This document shows, piece by piece, positions 43,700 to 52,337 of a DNA stretch of 64,000 bases. The stretch lies in assembly GCA_015060925.1 (NCBI GenBank), contig SUXM01000001.1, positions 124,001 to 188,000 of the forward strand, written 5' to 3'. The notes under the pieces were generated by a model that saw nothing but the letters and a program-made list of their open reading frames with translations, did not search any database and was not told the DNA's origin. The stretch is from Parabacteroides distasonis (GTDB lineage Bacteria; Bacteroidota; Bacteroidia; Bacteroidales; Tannerellaceae). Numbering within the stretch: position 1 is the stretch's first letter; the number at the start of each line of letters is the position of its first letter. Position numbers and translations under genes: made by a program.

Positions 43700-45838
43700 A
43701 TGGCTACGCTGGAAAAAATCAGAAGTAAAGCGGGATTGTTGGTACTCGTTGTTGGGGTGGCATTGTTCGCTTTTATTATTGGAGACTTTTTGAATTCCGG
43801 TTCTACTTATTTCAGACAATCACAGGAAACTGTTGCTGAAATAGACGGAGAAGTTGTTAAGATTCAGGAATTTCAGAATCGAGTAGATGAAATGACTGAA
43901 ATGTACAAAATGCAGACAGGGTCTGCTTCATTACCAGAAGAATATATGGCACAGATTCGCCAGTCAGTATTTGATGGTATGGTACAGGATGTTGTGTTAA
44001 ATGAAGCTACTTCCGAAATTGGAATGACTGTTTGTCCGGAAGAATTATTTGATATGGTTCAAGGTGAAAATATTTCTCCGATGATTCAACAAATGCAAAT
44101 GTTTGTAAATCCGCAAACTGGAGCATTTGATAAAACTGCATTATTGAACTTCCTTAAGACTATTGATGATGATAATATTGCAAGTTATCCGGCTGATCAA
44201 CAAGCGCAATTGTTGCAGGCTCGTCAATATTGGATGTTCTGGGAAAAGAATATCAAACGTCAACGTTTGGAACAGAAATATACAACTTTGTTAAGTAAAG
44301 CTGTTTCTGCTAATAAGTTGGATGCCAAAGATGCTTTTGATGGTACTGTTGCAAGTGCTGATATTGTGTATGTAATGCAACCTTATTCTTCAATTCCTGA
44401 TTCTACAATTCAAGTAAGTAAGAGTGAAATTGAAAAATTGTATAATCAGCGTAAGGAATTGTTTAAACAAGATGAAAGCAAGATTATTAAATATATAGCT
44501 GTAGATATTCGTCCGAGTCAAGATGATTATGATAAGGCAAGTGAAGAAATTGAAGCCTTGAAGGGTGAATTTGTCGCTTCAGAGAATGTTGCAGATTTAG
44601 TTGCAGAAAATTCTGAAGTACCATATATGGATGCATTCTTCTCAGAAAATGCCTTGGATCCGGAAATGAAACAGTTTGTTAAGTCTGCAAAAGTAGGTGA
44701 TGTTTATGGCCCTACTTTTGAAAATGACAAATACAGAATGTTTAAACTTATTGATAAGACAGTTGCTCCGGACTCTGTTAAAGTTAGTCATATTATGTTA
44801 GCTAATATGGGTGATGAGGCTGCTGTTCAAGCTAAAGCTGATAGTTTATTGGACGTTTTGAAAAAAGGTGGTGACTTTACTACTTTAGCTAAAGAGTATT
44901 CTGTAGATCAAGCTGCTGAAACTGGAGGAGAGTTAGGATGGTTTACTGAAGCAACAGCCCTAAGAGGAGTTAATGAAGATTTTAAGAAAGCAGTATTCTC
45001 TACAGATGTAAATAAATATGCAATTGTAAAATCATTGTATGGAGTGCATATCGTTAAAGTAACAGATAAAACTGCTAAAGTGGATAAGTTTAAAGTTGCA
45101 GATATTGATATGACTGTTTCTCCAAGTTCAAAGACTTATGGAAACATATATAATGAATTAAATCAATTTATTTCAAAGAATCAAGATGCTGATAAGTTAG
45201 AAGAGGCTGCAAAAGAAGCTGGTTATAATGTACTTTCTAATATCCCTGTTTATGCAATGGATCAGACTGTAGGCTCTATTAAGAATTCTCGTCCGGTTGT
45301 TCGTTGGGCATTCCAGAATGAGAAAGGAGATATTTCTGAAATTTTTGAATGTGATGATAAATTTATCATTGCTGCAGTTCAGGGTTCATCTCCTAAGGGT
45401 TATCGTTCCGTTGAAGCTGTTACTCCGATGTTAAAATCAGAGCTAATCGCCCAAAAGAAAGGTGAAAAGATTTCTCAAGATTTAGAAGCAAAGAACTTAA
45501 ACTCTTTAGATGCTTATTCTCAAGCAATGAATGCATCTGTTGATACTGTTAAATATGTAAGCTTCTCAACTCGTCGTATCACTGGTATTGGTGTAGAACC
45601 GAAATTGAATGCAATGATTTCAATGGCTCAGAAAGATCAGTTGAGCACTCCTGTCGCTGGAAGTAATGGCGTTTATGTGTTTAAAGTGTACGAACAGAAT
45701 AAAGATGCAAGATCTTATGATGAAGTAGCTGAAATCAAATCTTTGGATGCTGCGAATGCATATCGTTTTGGATTCCAAGCTATTCAATCGTTGGTAAATA
45801 AGGCTAATGTTACAGATAATCGTATTCGTTTCTATTAA
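43700..45838 (+). CDS. PpiD/SurA-like peptidylprolyl isomerase
   Basis: This 712-residue inner-membrane-anchored chaperone has one N-terminal helix (AGLLVLVVGVALFAFIIGDFL, residues 12-32), a SurA_N-like helical domain (about 35-240), a parvulin PPIase domain (about 345-440; VSHIMLANMGDEAAVQAKADS, GGELGWFTEA) and a long C-terminal periplasmic part. It helps fold secreted and outer-membrane proteins leaving the Sec channel. A strong terminator follows. Confidence 0.93.
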   Translation: MATLEKIRSKAGLLVLVVGVALFAFIIGDFLNSGSTYFRQSQETVAEIDGEVVKIQEFQNRVDEMTEMYKMQTGSASLPEEYMAQIRQSVFDGMVQDVVLNEATSEIGMTVCPEELFDMVQGENISPMIQQMQMFVNPQTGAFDKTALLNFLKTIDDDNIASYPADQQAQLLQARQYWMFWEKNIKRQRLEQKYTTLLSKAVSANKLDAKDAFDGTVASADIVYVMQPYSSIPDSTIQVSKSEIEKLYNQRKELFKQDESKIIKYIAVDIRPSQDDYDKASEEIEALKGEFVASENVADLVAENSEVPYMDAFFSENALDPEMKQFVKSAKVGDVYGPTFENDKYRMFKLIDKTVAPDSVKVSHIMLANMGDEAAVQAKADSLLDVLKKGGDFTTLAKEYSVDQAAETGGELGWFTEATALRGVNEDFKKAVFSTDVNKYAIVKSLYGVHIVKVTDKTAKVDKFKVADIDMTVSPSSKTYGNIYNELNQFISKNQDADKLEEAAKEAGYNVLSNIPVYAMDQTVGSIKNSRPVVRWAFQNEKGDISEIFECDDKFIIAAVQGSSPKGYRSVEAVTPMLKSELIAQKKGEKISQDLEAKNLNSLDAYSQAMNASVDTVKYVSFSTRRITGIGVEPKLNAMISMAQKDQLSTPVAGSNGVYVFKVYEQNKDARSYDEVAEIKSLDAANAYRFGFQAIQSLVNKANVTDNRIRFY

Positions 45839-45871
45839 TTTTATTTAGAAGAATTGTAGATTTAATATAGG

Positions 45872-45905
45872 AAACCACCAATCGTATTCGATTGGTGGTT
45901 TTTTT
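45872..45905 (+). terminator. terminator after the PpiD-like gene
   Basis: AAACCACCAATCG and CGATTGGTGGTTT form a perfect 13-bp stem around TATT, followed by T. Confidence 0.93.
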
Positions 45906-45906
45906 A

Positions 45907-45914
45907 TATCTTTG
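45907..45914 (+). promoter_or_regulatory. -7 box of rlmN
   Basis: TATCTTTG directly after the terminator, 19 nt before the ATG at 45934. This excludes the in-frame codon at 45892 as a start. Confidence 0.5.
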
Positions 45915-45933
45915 CGAAAAGAAACTACATATA

Positions 45934-46971
45934 ATGGAGATGAGTGAGAAAAGACGTTTATTAGGTATGACTTTGGGAGAGCTGAAAGTTGTGGCAAGTG
46001 AGGTTGGACTCCCAGGATATGCAGCTAAACAAATGGCAGATTGGTTGTATAAGAAAAAGATTTCATCTATAGCTGAAATGACTAATATTGCTATAACTAA
46101 ACGTACTTTATTGGAAGAACATTTTGAGGTAGGATCTGTTCCTCCTGTTGATTTTATGAAATCAGTAGATGGTACAATTAAGTATTTGTTTTCTGCTGGT
46201 TTGGGAAATTATGTGGAATCGGTTTATATCCCTACGGATGATAGGGCTACTTTATGTGTTTCTTCGCAGGTTGGGTGTAAAATGAACTGTCTTTTTTGCA
46301 TGACAGGTAAGCAAGGGTTTACTAAAAACTTGACTGCAAATGAGATTTTGAATCAAATACAGTCTATCCCAGAAACAGATCGTTTGACAAATCTTGTTTT
46401 TATGGGGATGGGTGAACCTTTGGATAATGTGGATGAATTGTTTAAGGTTTTGGAAATTCTTACATCTTCTTATGGGTATGCTTGGAGTCCCAAGCGGATT
46501 ACAGTTTCAACGATTGGAGTAGCAAAAGGTCTTAAACGTTTTTTAGAAGAAAGTGATTGCCATTTAGCTGTAAGTCTGCATTCTCCTTATTCGGCAGAGC
46601 GTCTTTCTTTGATGCCTATTGAAAAAGCGTTCCCTGCTCAGCAAATTATAGAAACAATTAAACAATATGATTTTACGCATCAGCGTCGTATTTCGTTTGA
46701 ATATATTGTTTTTAAAAATTTAAATGATGATCTTCAACATGCTAAATCTCTCATTTGTTTATTAGATAAAATACCTTGTCGAGTAAATCTGATTCGTTTT
46801 CATGCAATTCCTAATGTGCCTTTAGAAACTTCAGATTTAGGAAAGATGGAACTTTTCCGAGATACTTTGAATGCAGCAGGGATTACTTGTACGATTAGGG
46901 CTTCTCGAGGAGAAGATATATTTGCTGCTTGTGGAATGTTGTCTACTGCAAAGAAAAAACAAAAAGAATAA
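45934..46971 (+). CDS. rlmN: 23S rRNA (adenine-2503-C2)-methyltransferase
   Basis: This 345-residue radical-SAM enzyme has the CxxxCxxC cluster motif CKMNCLFC (Cys115, Cys119, Cys122) and the second catalytic cysteine in AACGMLS (Cys333). It methylates A2503 in 23S rRNA and A37 in some tRNAs, using a methyl-Cys intermediate. It lacks features of the Cfr resistance enzyme that I can see. It is followed by the DUF4837 and pdxA genes. Confidence 0.95.
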   Translation: MEMSEKRRLLGMTLGELKVVASEVGLPGYAAKQMADWLYKKKISSIAEMTNIAITKRTLLEEHFEVGSVPPVDFMKSVDGTIKYLFSAGLGNYVESVYIPTDDRATLCVSSQVGCKMNCLFCMTGKQGFTKNLTANEILNQIQSIPETDRLTNLVFMGMGEPLDNVDELFKVLEILTSSYGYAWSPKRITVSTIGVAKGLKRFLEESDCHLAVSLHSPYSAERLSLMPIEKAFPAQQIIETIKQYDFTHQRRISFEYIVFKNLNDDLQHAKSLICLLDKIPCRVNLIRFHAIPNVPLETSDLGKMELFRDTLNAAGITCTIRASRGEDIFAACGMLSTAKKKQKE

Positions 46972-47026
46972 AAAAGATTCTAATTAGGAAATAAGGAGTA
47001 AGTTGTTGTAAAAAATTAAAATAGAA

Positions 47027-48058
47027 ATGAAAACGTATTCTTTTATATTTAGTTGTTTCATGTTTCTTTTGATGATGGGAGCATGTAGTTCTGGCCCAGT
47101 AATGAGAAATGCTACTGGTTTTGCTTATGAAATTGTAGTGACTATGGATAAGGCTGAATGGGAAGCTCCGGCTGGAAAAGCTATAAGGGCAGAATTAGTT
47201 TCTCATATACCAGGTTTGCCACAAGCAGAACCTGCTTTTAAAGTTACTTATGTGACCCCTGACCAGTTTAATGGTTTGTTGACGTATGTGCGTAATATCT
47301 TGATTGTAAATATAGACAAATCTATTTATACGAAGGTCTCTGTGAATTATGAAGAGAATCGTTGGGCTAAGGGGCAAATTGTGATGGTTGTTTCTGCTCC
47401 TGATGGAGAGTCTATAGTAGAATATATTAAGGCACATCCTAAAAATATTGTGGATTTTTTCTCACAATATGAAAGAAATCGGACAATCAAGCAGTTGGAT
47501 AAGGAATATAGTATGGTTGTGCGTAATCATGTGAAGGAACGGTTTGATGTCATGTTAAATGCTCCTGCGACAATGACTTATTATAGAGATACAACAGGCT
47601 TTTTCTGGGCCTCTAATAATGCAAATACTGGACGTTCTGATATTGTTGTATATGATTTCCCTTATACAGATGCTAATACATTTACTGCTGAGTATTTATC
47701 AGCAAAACGGGATTCGGTGATGAAGGCAAATATGCCGGGAACTTTCCCTGGATCGTATATGGCAACAGATACTGCATGGGTAACTTATACTCCGACGAAA
47801 GTTAATGGCAAATATTGTGGAGTTTTACGTGGGTTATGGCACATGAAAGGAGATATGATGGGAGGACCGTTTGTTAGCCATGCTCGTTTGGATGAAAAAA
47901 ATAATCGCGTAGTTGTTGTTGAAGGATTTGTTTATGCACCTGAAACAGATAAAAGAAATTTTATCCGTCGCATTGAATCTGCATTATATACATTACGTTT
48001 GCCAGGAGAATATGAAGAAACTTTAGATAATAATTCTAAAGAATCAGATAAGAAGTAA
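47027..48058 (+). CDS. DUF4837 lipoprotein
   Basis: This 343-residue protein has a lipoprotein signal (LMMGACSS, lipid Cys20) and two similar alpha/beta halves of the DUF4837 family (FAYEIVVTMDKAEWEAPAGKAIRAE; WGYFPYTD-like middle; the final FIRRIESALYTLRLP). Its role is unknown. It lies 55 nt after rlmN and 19 nt before pdxA. Confidence 0.85.
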   Translation: MKTYSFIFSCFMFLLMMGACSSGPVMRNATGFAYEIVVTMDKAEWEAPAGKAIRAELVSHIPGLPQAEPAFKVTYVTPDQFNGLLTYVRNILIVNIDKSIYTKVSVNYEENRWAKGQIVMVVSAPDGESIVEYIKAHPKNIVDFFSQYERNRTIKQLDKEYSMVVRNHVKERFDVMLNAPATMTYYRDTTGFFWASNNANTGRSDIVVYDFPYTDANTFTAEYLSAKRDSVMKANMPGTFPGSYMATDTAWVTYTPTKVNGKYCGVLRGLWHMKGDMMGGPFVSHARLDEKNNRVVVVEGFVYAPETDKRNFIRRIESALYTLRLPGEYEETLDNNSKESDKK

Positions 48059-48077
48059 TAAACAAGTAGTAATATAA

Positions 48078-49172
48078 ATGGAAGAACAATTGATTAGAGT
48101 GGGAATAACTCACGGAGATATAAATGGTATTGGATATGAGGTGATTTTAAAGACATTGTCTGATACTCGTATAGCAGAACTTTGTACACCGATTATTTAT
48201 GGTTCCTCTAAAGTTGCAGCATATCATCGGAAAGCATTAGAATTACCTGCAATCAATTTAAATACGATTACAGATGCTGTTGAAGCTGGAGAGAATAGGG
48301 TGAATATCATTAATTGTGTAGATGATGAAGTTAAGGTTGAACTGTCTCATTCTACACCAGTTGCTGGTATTGCTGCCTATCAGGCTTTAGAAGCTGCTGT
48401 TACAGATTTGAAAAACGGAACAGTGGATGTGTTAGTAACTGCGCCTATAAATAAGCATAATATTCAAAATGAAGAATTCCATTTCCCAGGACATACGGAA
48501 TATTTAGAAAATAGCTTTGCTTATTCTGGGAAAAAAGCTCTGATGATCTTGATGAATAAAGATCTTCGAGTGGCACTGGTGACTGGACATATTCCTTTGT
48601 CACAAATTTCTTCTAAAATAACTCAGGAGGACATTGTTGCCAAATTACGTATATTTAACCAATCTCTTAAGCAAGATTTTGGTATTGTTCGTCCTCGTAT
48701 TGCAGTTCTTTCTTTAAATCCCCATGCTGGAGATGGTGGCTTATTGGGATTAGAGGAGCAGGAGGTCATTATCCCGGCTATGCAAGAAGCGGAAAAGAAA
48801 GGGGTTATGTCTTTTGGCCCTTATGCAGCAGATGGCTTCTTCGGATCTCAGATGTATGAAAAGTTTGATGGTGTGTTAGCTATGTATCATGACCAAGGAT
48901 TGGCTCCATTTAAAACATTGGCGATGGAGGATGGAGTAAACTATACAGCTGGTTTATCTATTGTTCGTACTTCTCCGGCTCATGGTACAGCTTATGATAT
49001 CGCTGGTAAAAATGTTGCATCTGAAGATTCTTTTCGTCAAGCGTTGTATGCAGCATTGGATATTTATCGGAATCGTATGCGTTACCAAGAAGCGAATGCA
49101 AATCCTTTAAGAAAACAATATTTTGATAAGGGAGGGGATAATGAAAAGTTGGATTTAACAAAGGATGAATAA
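48078..49172 (+). CDS. pdxA: 4-hydroxythreonine-4-phosphate dehydrogenase
   Basis: This 364-residue protein has the PdxA signature with metal-site histidines (FPGHTEYLE; MYHDQGLAPFKTL; SPAHGTAYDIAGK) and the N-terminal ITHGDINGIGYEV. It oxidises 4-phosphohydroxy-L-threonine in the DXP-dependent vitamin B6 pathway. A strong terminator follows. Confidence 0.95.
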   Translation: MEEQLIRVGITHGDINGIGYEVILKTLSDTRIAELCTPIIYGSSKVAAYHRKALELPAINLNTITDAVEAGENRVNIINCVDDEVKVELSHSTPVAGIAAYQALEAAVTDLKNGTVDVLVTAPINKHNIQNEEFHFPGHTEYLENSFAYSGKKALMILMNKDLRVALVTGHIPLSQISSKITQEDIVAKLRIFNQSLKQDFGIVRPRIAVLSLNPHAGDGGLLGLEEQEVIIPAMQEAEKKGVMSFGPYAADGFFGSQMYEKFDGVLAMYHDQGLAPFKTLAMEDGVNYTAGLSIVRTSPAHGTAYDIAGKNVASEDSFRQALYAALDIYRNRMRYQEANANPLRKQYFDKGGDNEKLDLTKDE

Positions 49173-49206
49173 GTTTTTAGGATAGAAGACAGAATTCTAT
49201 ATGTTT

Positions 49207-49258
49207 AAAGGTAGAGGAAAGCATTAAAAAGGTTGCTTTTCTCTACCTTTCTTTTTTT
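49207..49258 (+). terminator. pdxA terminator
   Basis: AAAGGTAGAGGAAAGC and GCTTTTCTCTACCTTT form a 16-bp stem with one mismatch, followed by CT7. Confidence 0.93.
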
Positions 49259-49275
49259 GATAAGAAAAGTTTGCG

Positions 49276-49283
49276 TAATTTTG
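49276..49283 (+). promoter_or_regulatory. -7 box of the lipid cluster
   Basis: TAATTTTG, 23 nt before the ATG at 49307; a TTTG at 49256-49259 is 16 bases upstream. The in-frame codon at 49271 lies before this box and is not the start. Confidence 0.5.
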
Positions 49284-49306
49284 CAATTTCAAAAGGATAT
49301 AGGAAT

Positions 49307-49774
49307 ATGTTTAAGGATAAAACGATTGTATATACATCAGGAACATTTGATATGTTTCACTACAATCATCTTCGAATGATTAATTACGCACGTAGTCTTG
49401 CGGATATTCTAATAGTTGGGGTTAGTACAGACGAATTGGTTTCTTCTTATAAGCCGAAACCTATAATCCCTTTTACAGAGCGTTTGCAAATTATAGAGGC
49501 GTTGAAAACTCCTGATATAGTGATTCCACAACATACTTTAGATCATTCTGAAATAGTAAAAAAATTACATATTGATGCTTTTGTTGTAGGGGATGATTGG
49601 TATGGAAAGTATGATTATCTGGAAGAAATGGGAGTACAGGTGTTCTATTTCCCGTATGGAACAGGAGTTTCTTCCTCTAATCTTAAGAAGACTATTCATG
49701 ATTCTTATGAAGCAAATTTGAAGTCTCAACGACAGTCTAAACCGCAATCTGTGAAAGGTTTTGGTGAAAAATAA
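49307..49774 (+). CDS. cytidylyltransferase-like nucleotidyltransferase (TagD/Pcyt2 type)
   Basis: This 155-residue protein has the CTP-transferase fold: IVYTSGTFDMFHYNHLRMI (residues 7-25), FTERLQIIEAL and the C-terminal GTGVSSSNLKKTI. In family members the HxGH motif activates CTP; here it is His18-Tyr-Asn-His21, with Asn in the Gly place. It should couple CTP to a phospho-alcohol such as glycerol-3-phosphate or phosphoethanolamine. With the SDR, CDP-alcohol phosphotransferase and acyltransferase genes that follow, it looks like the head-group activation step of a lipid pathway. Confidence 0.8.
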   Translation: MFKDKTIVYTSGTFDMFHYNHLRMINYARSLADILIVGVSTDELVSSYKPKPIIPFTERLQIIEALKTPDIVIPQHTLDHSEIVKKLHIDAFVVGDDWYGKYDYLEEMGVQVFYFPYGTGVSSSNLKKTIHDSYEANLKSQRQSKPQSVKGFGEK

Positions 49775-49787
49775 TAAAGAATCCGGA

Positions 49788-50516
49788 ATGGGGAAATATG
49801 TATTAATAACAGGTGGAACTAAGGGAATTGGTAAAGCTGTCGCTTTTTGCCTAGGAAAAGCTGGATATAACTTAATTCTTACTTATGCATCTGGGACAGA
49901 TGTGGCCAATCAAGTTGTTCTGAATTTGCAGCAACAATTGGATGTGCAAGTTGAGGCATTGCAAGCAGATATTTCTGCAAAAGAATCAATAGAGAAAATT
50001 TTTATTTTTTTGAATGAACGTTCTTTACGTTTAGATGCTGTTGTTTTTAATGCAGGATTAACATGTCGAGATTCGTTTGAAACATTGGAAATGGATGAAT
50101 GGGAACGAATCTTTTTTGCAAATGTCCATTTTCCTGTTTTTCTGATGCAACGGCTTATTTCTTTAATGAATAAAGGGGGCAGTATAGTATTTACTGGTTC
50201 ATTGATGGGAATTCAACCACATTCTGTGTCATTGGTATATGGAGTAACGAAAGGTGCTATTCATGCTTTAGTCAGAAATATGGTGAAATTTTTAGTCCCT
50301 TATGAATTGCGTGTGAATGCCGTAGCTCCGGGATTTGTTGATACTGAATGGCAAAAAACAAAACCTGTAGAAATTCGCCGAAATATAGAAAATAAAGTTG
50401 CTTTAGGCCGTTTTTGTGAACCTGAGGAATTAGCAGAGGTTTATAAAATGTTAATAGAAAATAGTTATTTTAATGGAGAAGTAATCGTTGTCGATGGCGG
50501 TTATTCTTATAAATGA
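49788..50516 (+). CDS. short-chain dehydrogenase/reductase (FabG-like)
   Basis: This protein is 242 residues from the ATG at 49788. It has the NAD(P) motif ITGGTKGIGKA, the NAG motif (VVFNAGLTCRDSF) and the catalytic YGVTK in VSLVYGVTKGAIHAL, then APGFVDTEW. An upstream GTG at 49761 would overlap the previous gene by 14 nt. It probably reduces a keto group of an acyl or alcohol intermediate in the same pathway as its neighbours. It is 6 nt from the CDP-alcohol gene. Confidence 0.85.
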   Translation: MGKYVLITGGTKGIGKAVAFCLGKAGYNLILTYASGTDVANQVVLNLQQQLDVQVEALQADISAKESIEKIFIFLNERSLRLDAVVFNAGLTCRDSFETLEMDEWERIFFANVHFPVFLMQRLISLMNKGGSIVFTGSLMGIQPHSVSLVYGVTKGAIHALVRNMVKFLVPYELRVNAVAPGFVDTEWQKTKPVEIRRNIENKVALGRFCEPEELAEVYKMLIENSYFNGEVIVVDGGYSYK

Positions 50517-50522
50517 AAAAAA

Positions 50523-51419
50523 ATGAGTGAGATTAATAGTGAGTATGAGGCTTCGTTAAAGTCTATAGAAACAGAGAACAAAATTGACCGCATTTTTTAT
50601 CGTCCTATAGGATTTCAAATAGCTCGAATGTTAAGAGGAACAGGTGTTACTCCTAATATGATAACTGTCCTCTCTATTTTTGTAGGAGCTGCTGTAGGTT
50701 ACTTTTTTTATCCAGATAATTTAATTTATAATATTTGTGGAATTCTACTTTTGATATTAGCAAATATTTTGGATTGTGTAGATGGGCAATTGGCTCGTTT
50801 AACAGGTATTAAATCGGCAATAGGTCGTATTTTAGATGGTTTTGCTGGAGATATTTGGTTTACTTGTATTTACGTTTCTTTTGCTTTACGTTTAGGAAAT
50901 GAATATGGTTATACCTCTTACTTTTTTATAATAGCGGTAACTTCTGGACTATCGCATTTGATACAGGCAAATATAACTGATTATTATAAGACCTTGCATC
51001 TCTATTTTATTAGTAAAGAGAAAGGTTCTGAATTTCAGTCTTCAGAACAGGTTAGTGCCCGACATAAAGAGATGAAGTATGGTATAAATAAGTTTTTCTA
51101 TTTCTTGTATTGTTTTTATACTTCTTTGCAAGAAAGGATAACACCTATTTTACAGGAAATGCTTCGTGATTTACATTCAAAATATGGAGATGACATTCCA
51201 GAAGATATTCGTCTGCAATTTCGTAAACAAAGCAAGCAATTAATGAAACTGATAGACCTATTAACATTTAATGGACGGACGATTGTCATGTTTGTTGTCG
51301 TTTTAATGGGTCAAGTTTGGATTTATTTTTTATATGAAATTATTATTTTAAACATTGTACTGTCTATTTCTGTGAGGAGACATGAGAAGATATGTGCGAC
51401 TTTTATTAAACAGAATTAA
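50523..51419 (+). CDS. CDP-alcohol phosphatidyltransferase family protein
   Basis: This 298-residue membrane protein has the family motif DCVDGQLAR...GRILDGFAGD (Asp84 to Asp110). The consensus asks for the last Asp three residues after Asp105; here that place is Gly109, with Asp110 next to it. Five or six membrane helices are predicted, with a soluble insertion at about 160-240. Such enzymes swap CMP of a CDP-alcohol for a phosphoalcohol or diacylglycerol in phospholipid synthesis. It overlaps the acyltransferase gene by 1 nt. Confidence 0.85.
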   Translation: MSEINSEYEASLKSIETENKIDRIFYRPIGFQIARMLRGTGVTPNMITVLSIFVGAAVGYFFYPDNLIYNICGILLLILANILDCVDGQLARLTGIKSAIGRILDGFAGDIWFTCIYVSFALRLGNEYGYTSYFFIIAVTSGLSHLIQANITDYYKTLHLYFISKEKGSEFQSSEQVSARHKEMKYGINKFFYFLYCFYTSLQERITPILQEMLRDLHSKYGDDIPEDIRLQFRKQSKQLMKLIDLLTFNGRTIVMFVVVLMGQVWIYFLYEIIILNIVLSISVRRHEKICATFIKQN

Positions 51420-52246
51420 TGAAAGCAAGTGTAGTTGATATATATGATTTGCAGGAGATGGTTTCTTTTTTTAAGAGCCGAATAGGACTGTTTTTAGGGA
51501 AATGTTTGTTAAAATGGTTGTGTATAGAGAAAGTAAATCAGGCACATTCGAATAGCTGTCATTTAAGAGGTGCAGAGTTTACTTCAGCTTTATTGAAGGA
51601 TCCTTTAATCGATATTAAATATCAGTTGCATAATGCAGAAATTTTGGAGCATTTACCAGAAGGTGCATTTGTTACAATCTCGAATCATCCTATTGGTTCG
51701 ATTGATGGGATTATGTTGATTGATATATTTGCTTCTCGTCGTCCAGACTTTAAGGTTATGGTGAATGGCGTTTTAACCAAGATTGGAGCAATGGAAGATA
51801 ACTTTGTCTCGGTAGTTCCGGATTCTAAGAAACAAGGCCCCAGTATGAGAAATGTTAATGGGGTTCGTCTTTCTTTGGAACGTTTAAAAGATGGACATCC
51901 AATGGGTTTTTTCCCTGCAGGAAGTATTTCTATGTATAATAAGAAAGAGAAAAAAATACAAGATTTGCCTTGGTCTCATAGTGTGATTCGCTTGATTCGT
52001 AAAGCTAAAGTTCCTATATATCCTGTTTATTTTGATTTCCTTAATTCTAATTTCTTTTATTGGTTAGCTCGGATAGACTGGCGTATTCGTACGATTCGTA
52101 TCCCTGCTGAAGCATTTAATAAAAAAGGGAGAACTGTCGATATTTATGTGGGAAAACCTATTTTTCCGGAAGAAGTTCAGCAGTTTAAAGAGGATGGAGA
52201 TTTAGCTGAATTCTTATATAAGAGAACTTATGATGCTAAAAAATAA
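51419..52246 (+). CDS. lysophospholipid acyltransferase family protein
   Basis: This 275-residue PlsC-like protein has the acyltransferase motif SNHPIGSIDG (His90, Asp96) and FFPAGSISMYN. The spacing is H-x5-D instead of the usual H-x4-D, as in the NHPxGGxDG subgroup that includes lipid O-acyltransferases of Bacteroidota. It would place an acyl chain on a lipid or lyso-lipid at the inner membrane. It is the last gene of the four-gene lipid cluster. Confidence 0.82.
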   Translation: MKASVVDIYDLQEMVSFFKSRIGLFLGKCLLKWLCIEKVNQAHSNSCHLRGAEFTSALLKDPLIDIKYQLHNAEILEHLPEGAFVTISNHPIGSIDGIMLIDIFASRRPDFKVMVNGVLTKIGAMEDNFVSVVPDSKKQGPSMRNVNGVRLSLERLKDGHPMGFFPAGSISMYNKKEKKIQDLPWSHSVIRLIRKAKVPIYPVYFDFLNSNFFYWLARIDWRIRTIRIPAEAFNKKGRTVDIYVGKPIFPEEVQQFKEDGDLAEFLYKRTYDAKK

Positions 52247-52297
52247 CAAAGCTATATAGAAACTGTTTACATATTCGGTAAATTGGATTAAGATTTG

Positions 52298-52305
52298 TAA
52301 TTTTG
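52298..52305 (+). promoter_or_regulatory. -7 box of the sigma-54 activator gene
   Basis: TAATTTTG, 32 nt before the ATG at 52338. Confidence 0.42.
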
Positions 52306-52337
52306 TCAGATAAACTGAAATAATTGCAGATTGAAAT

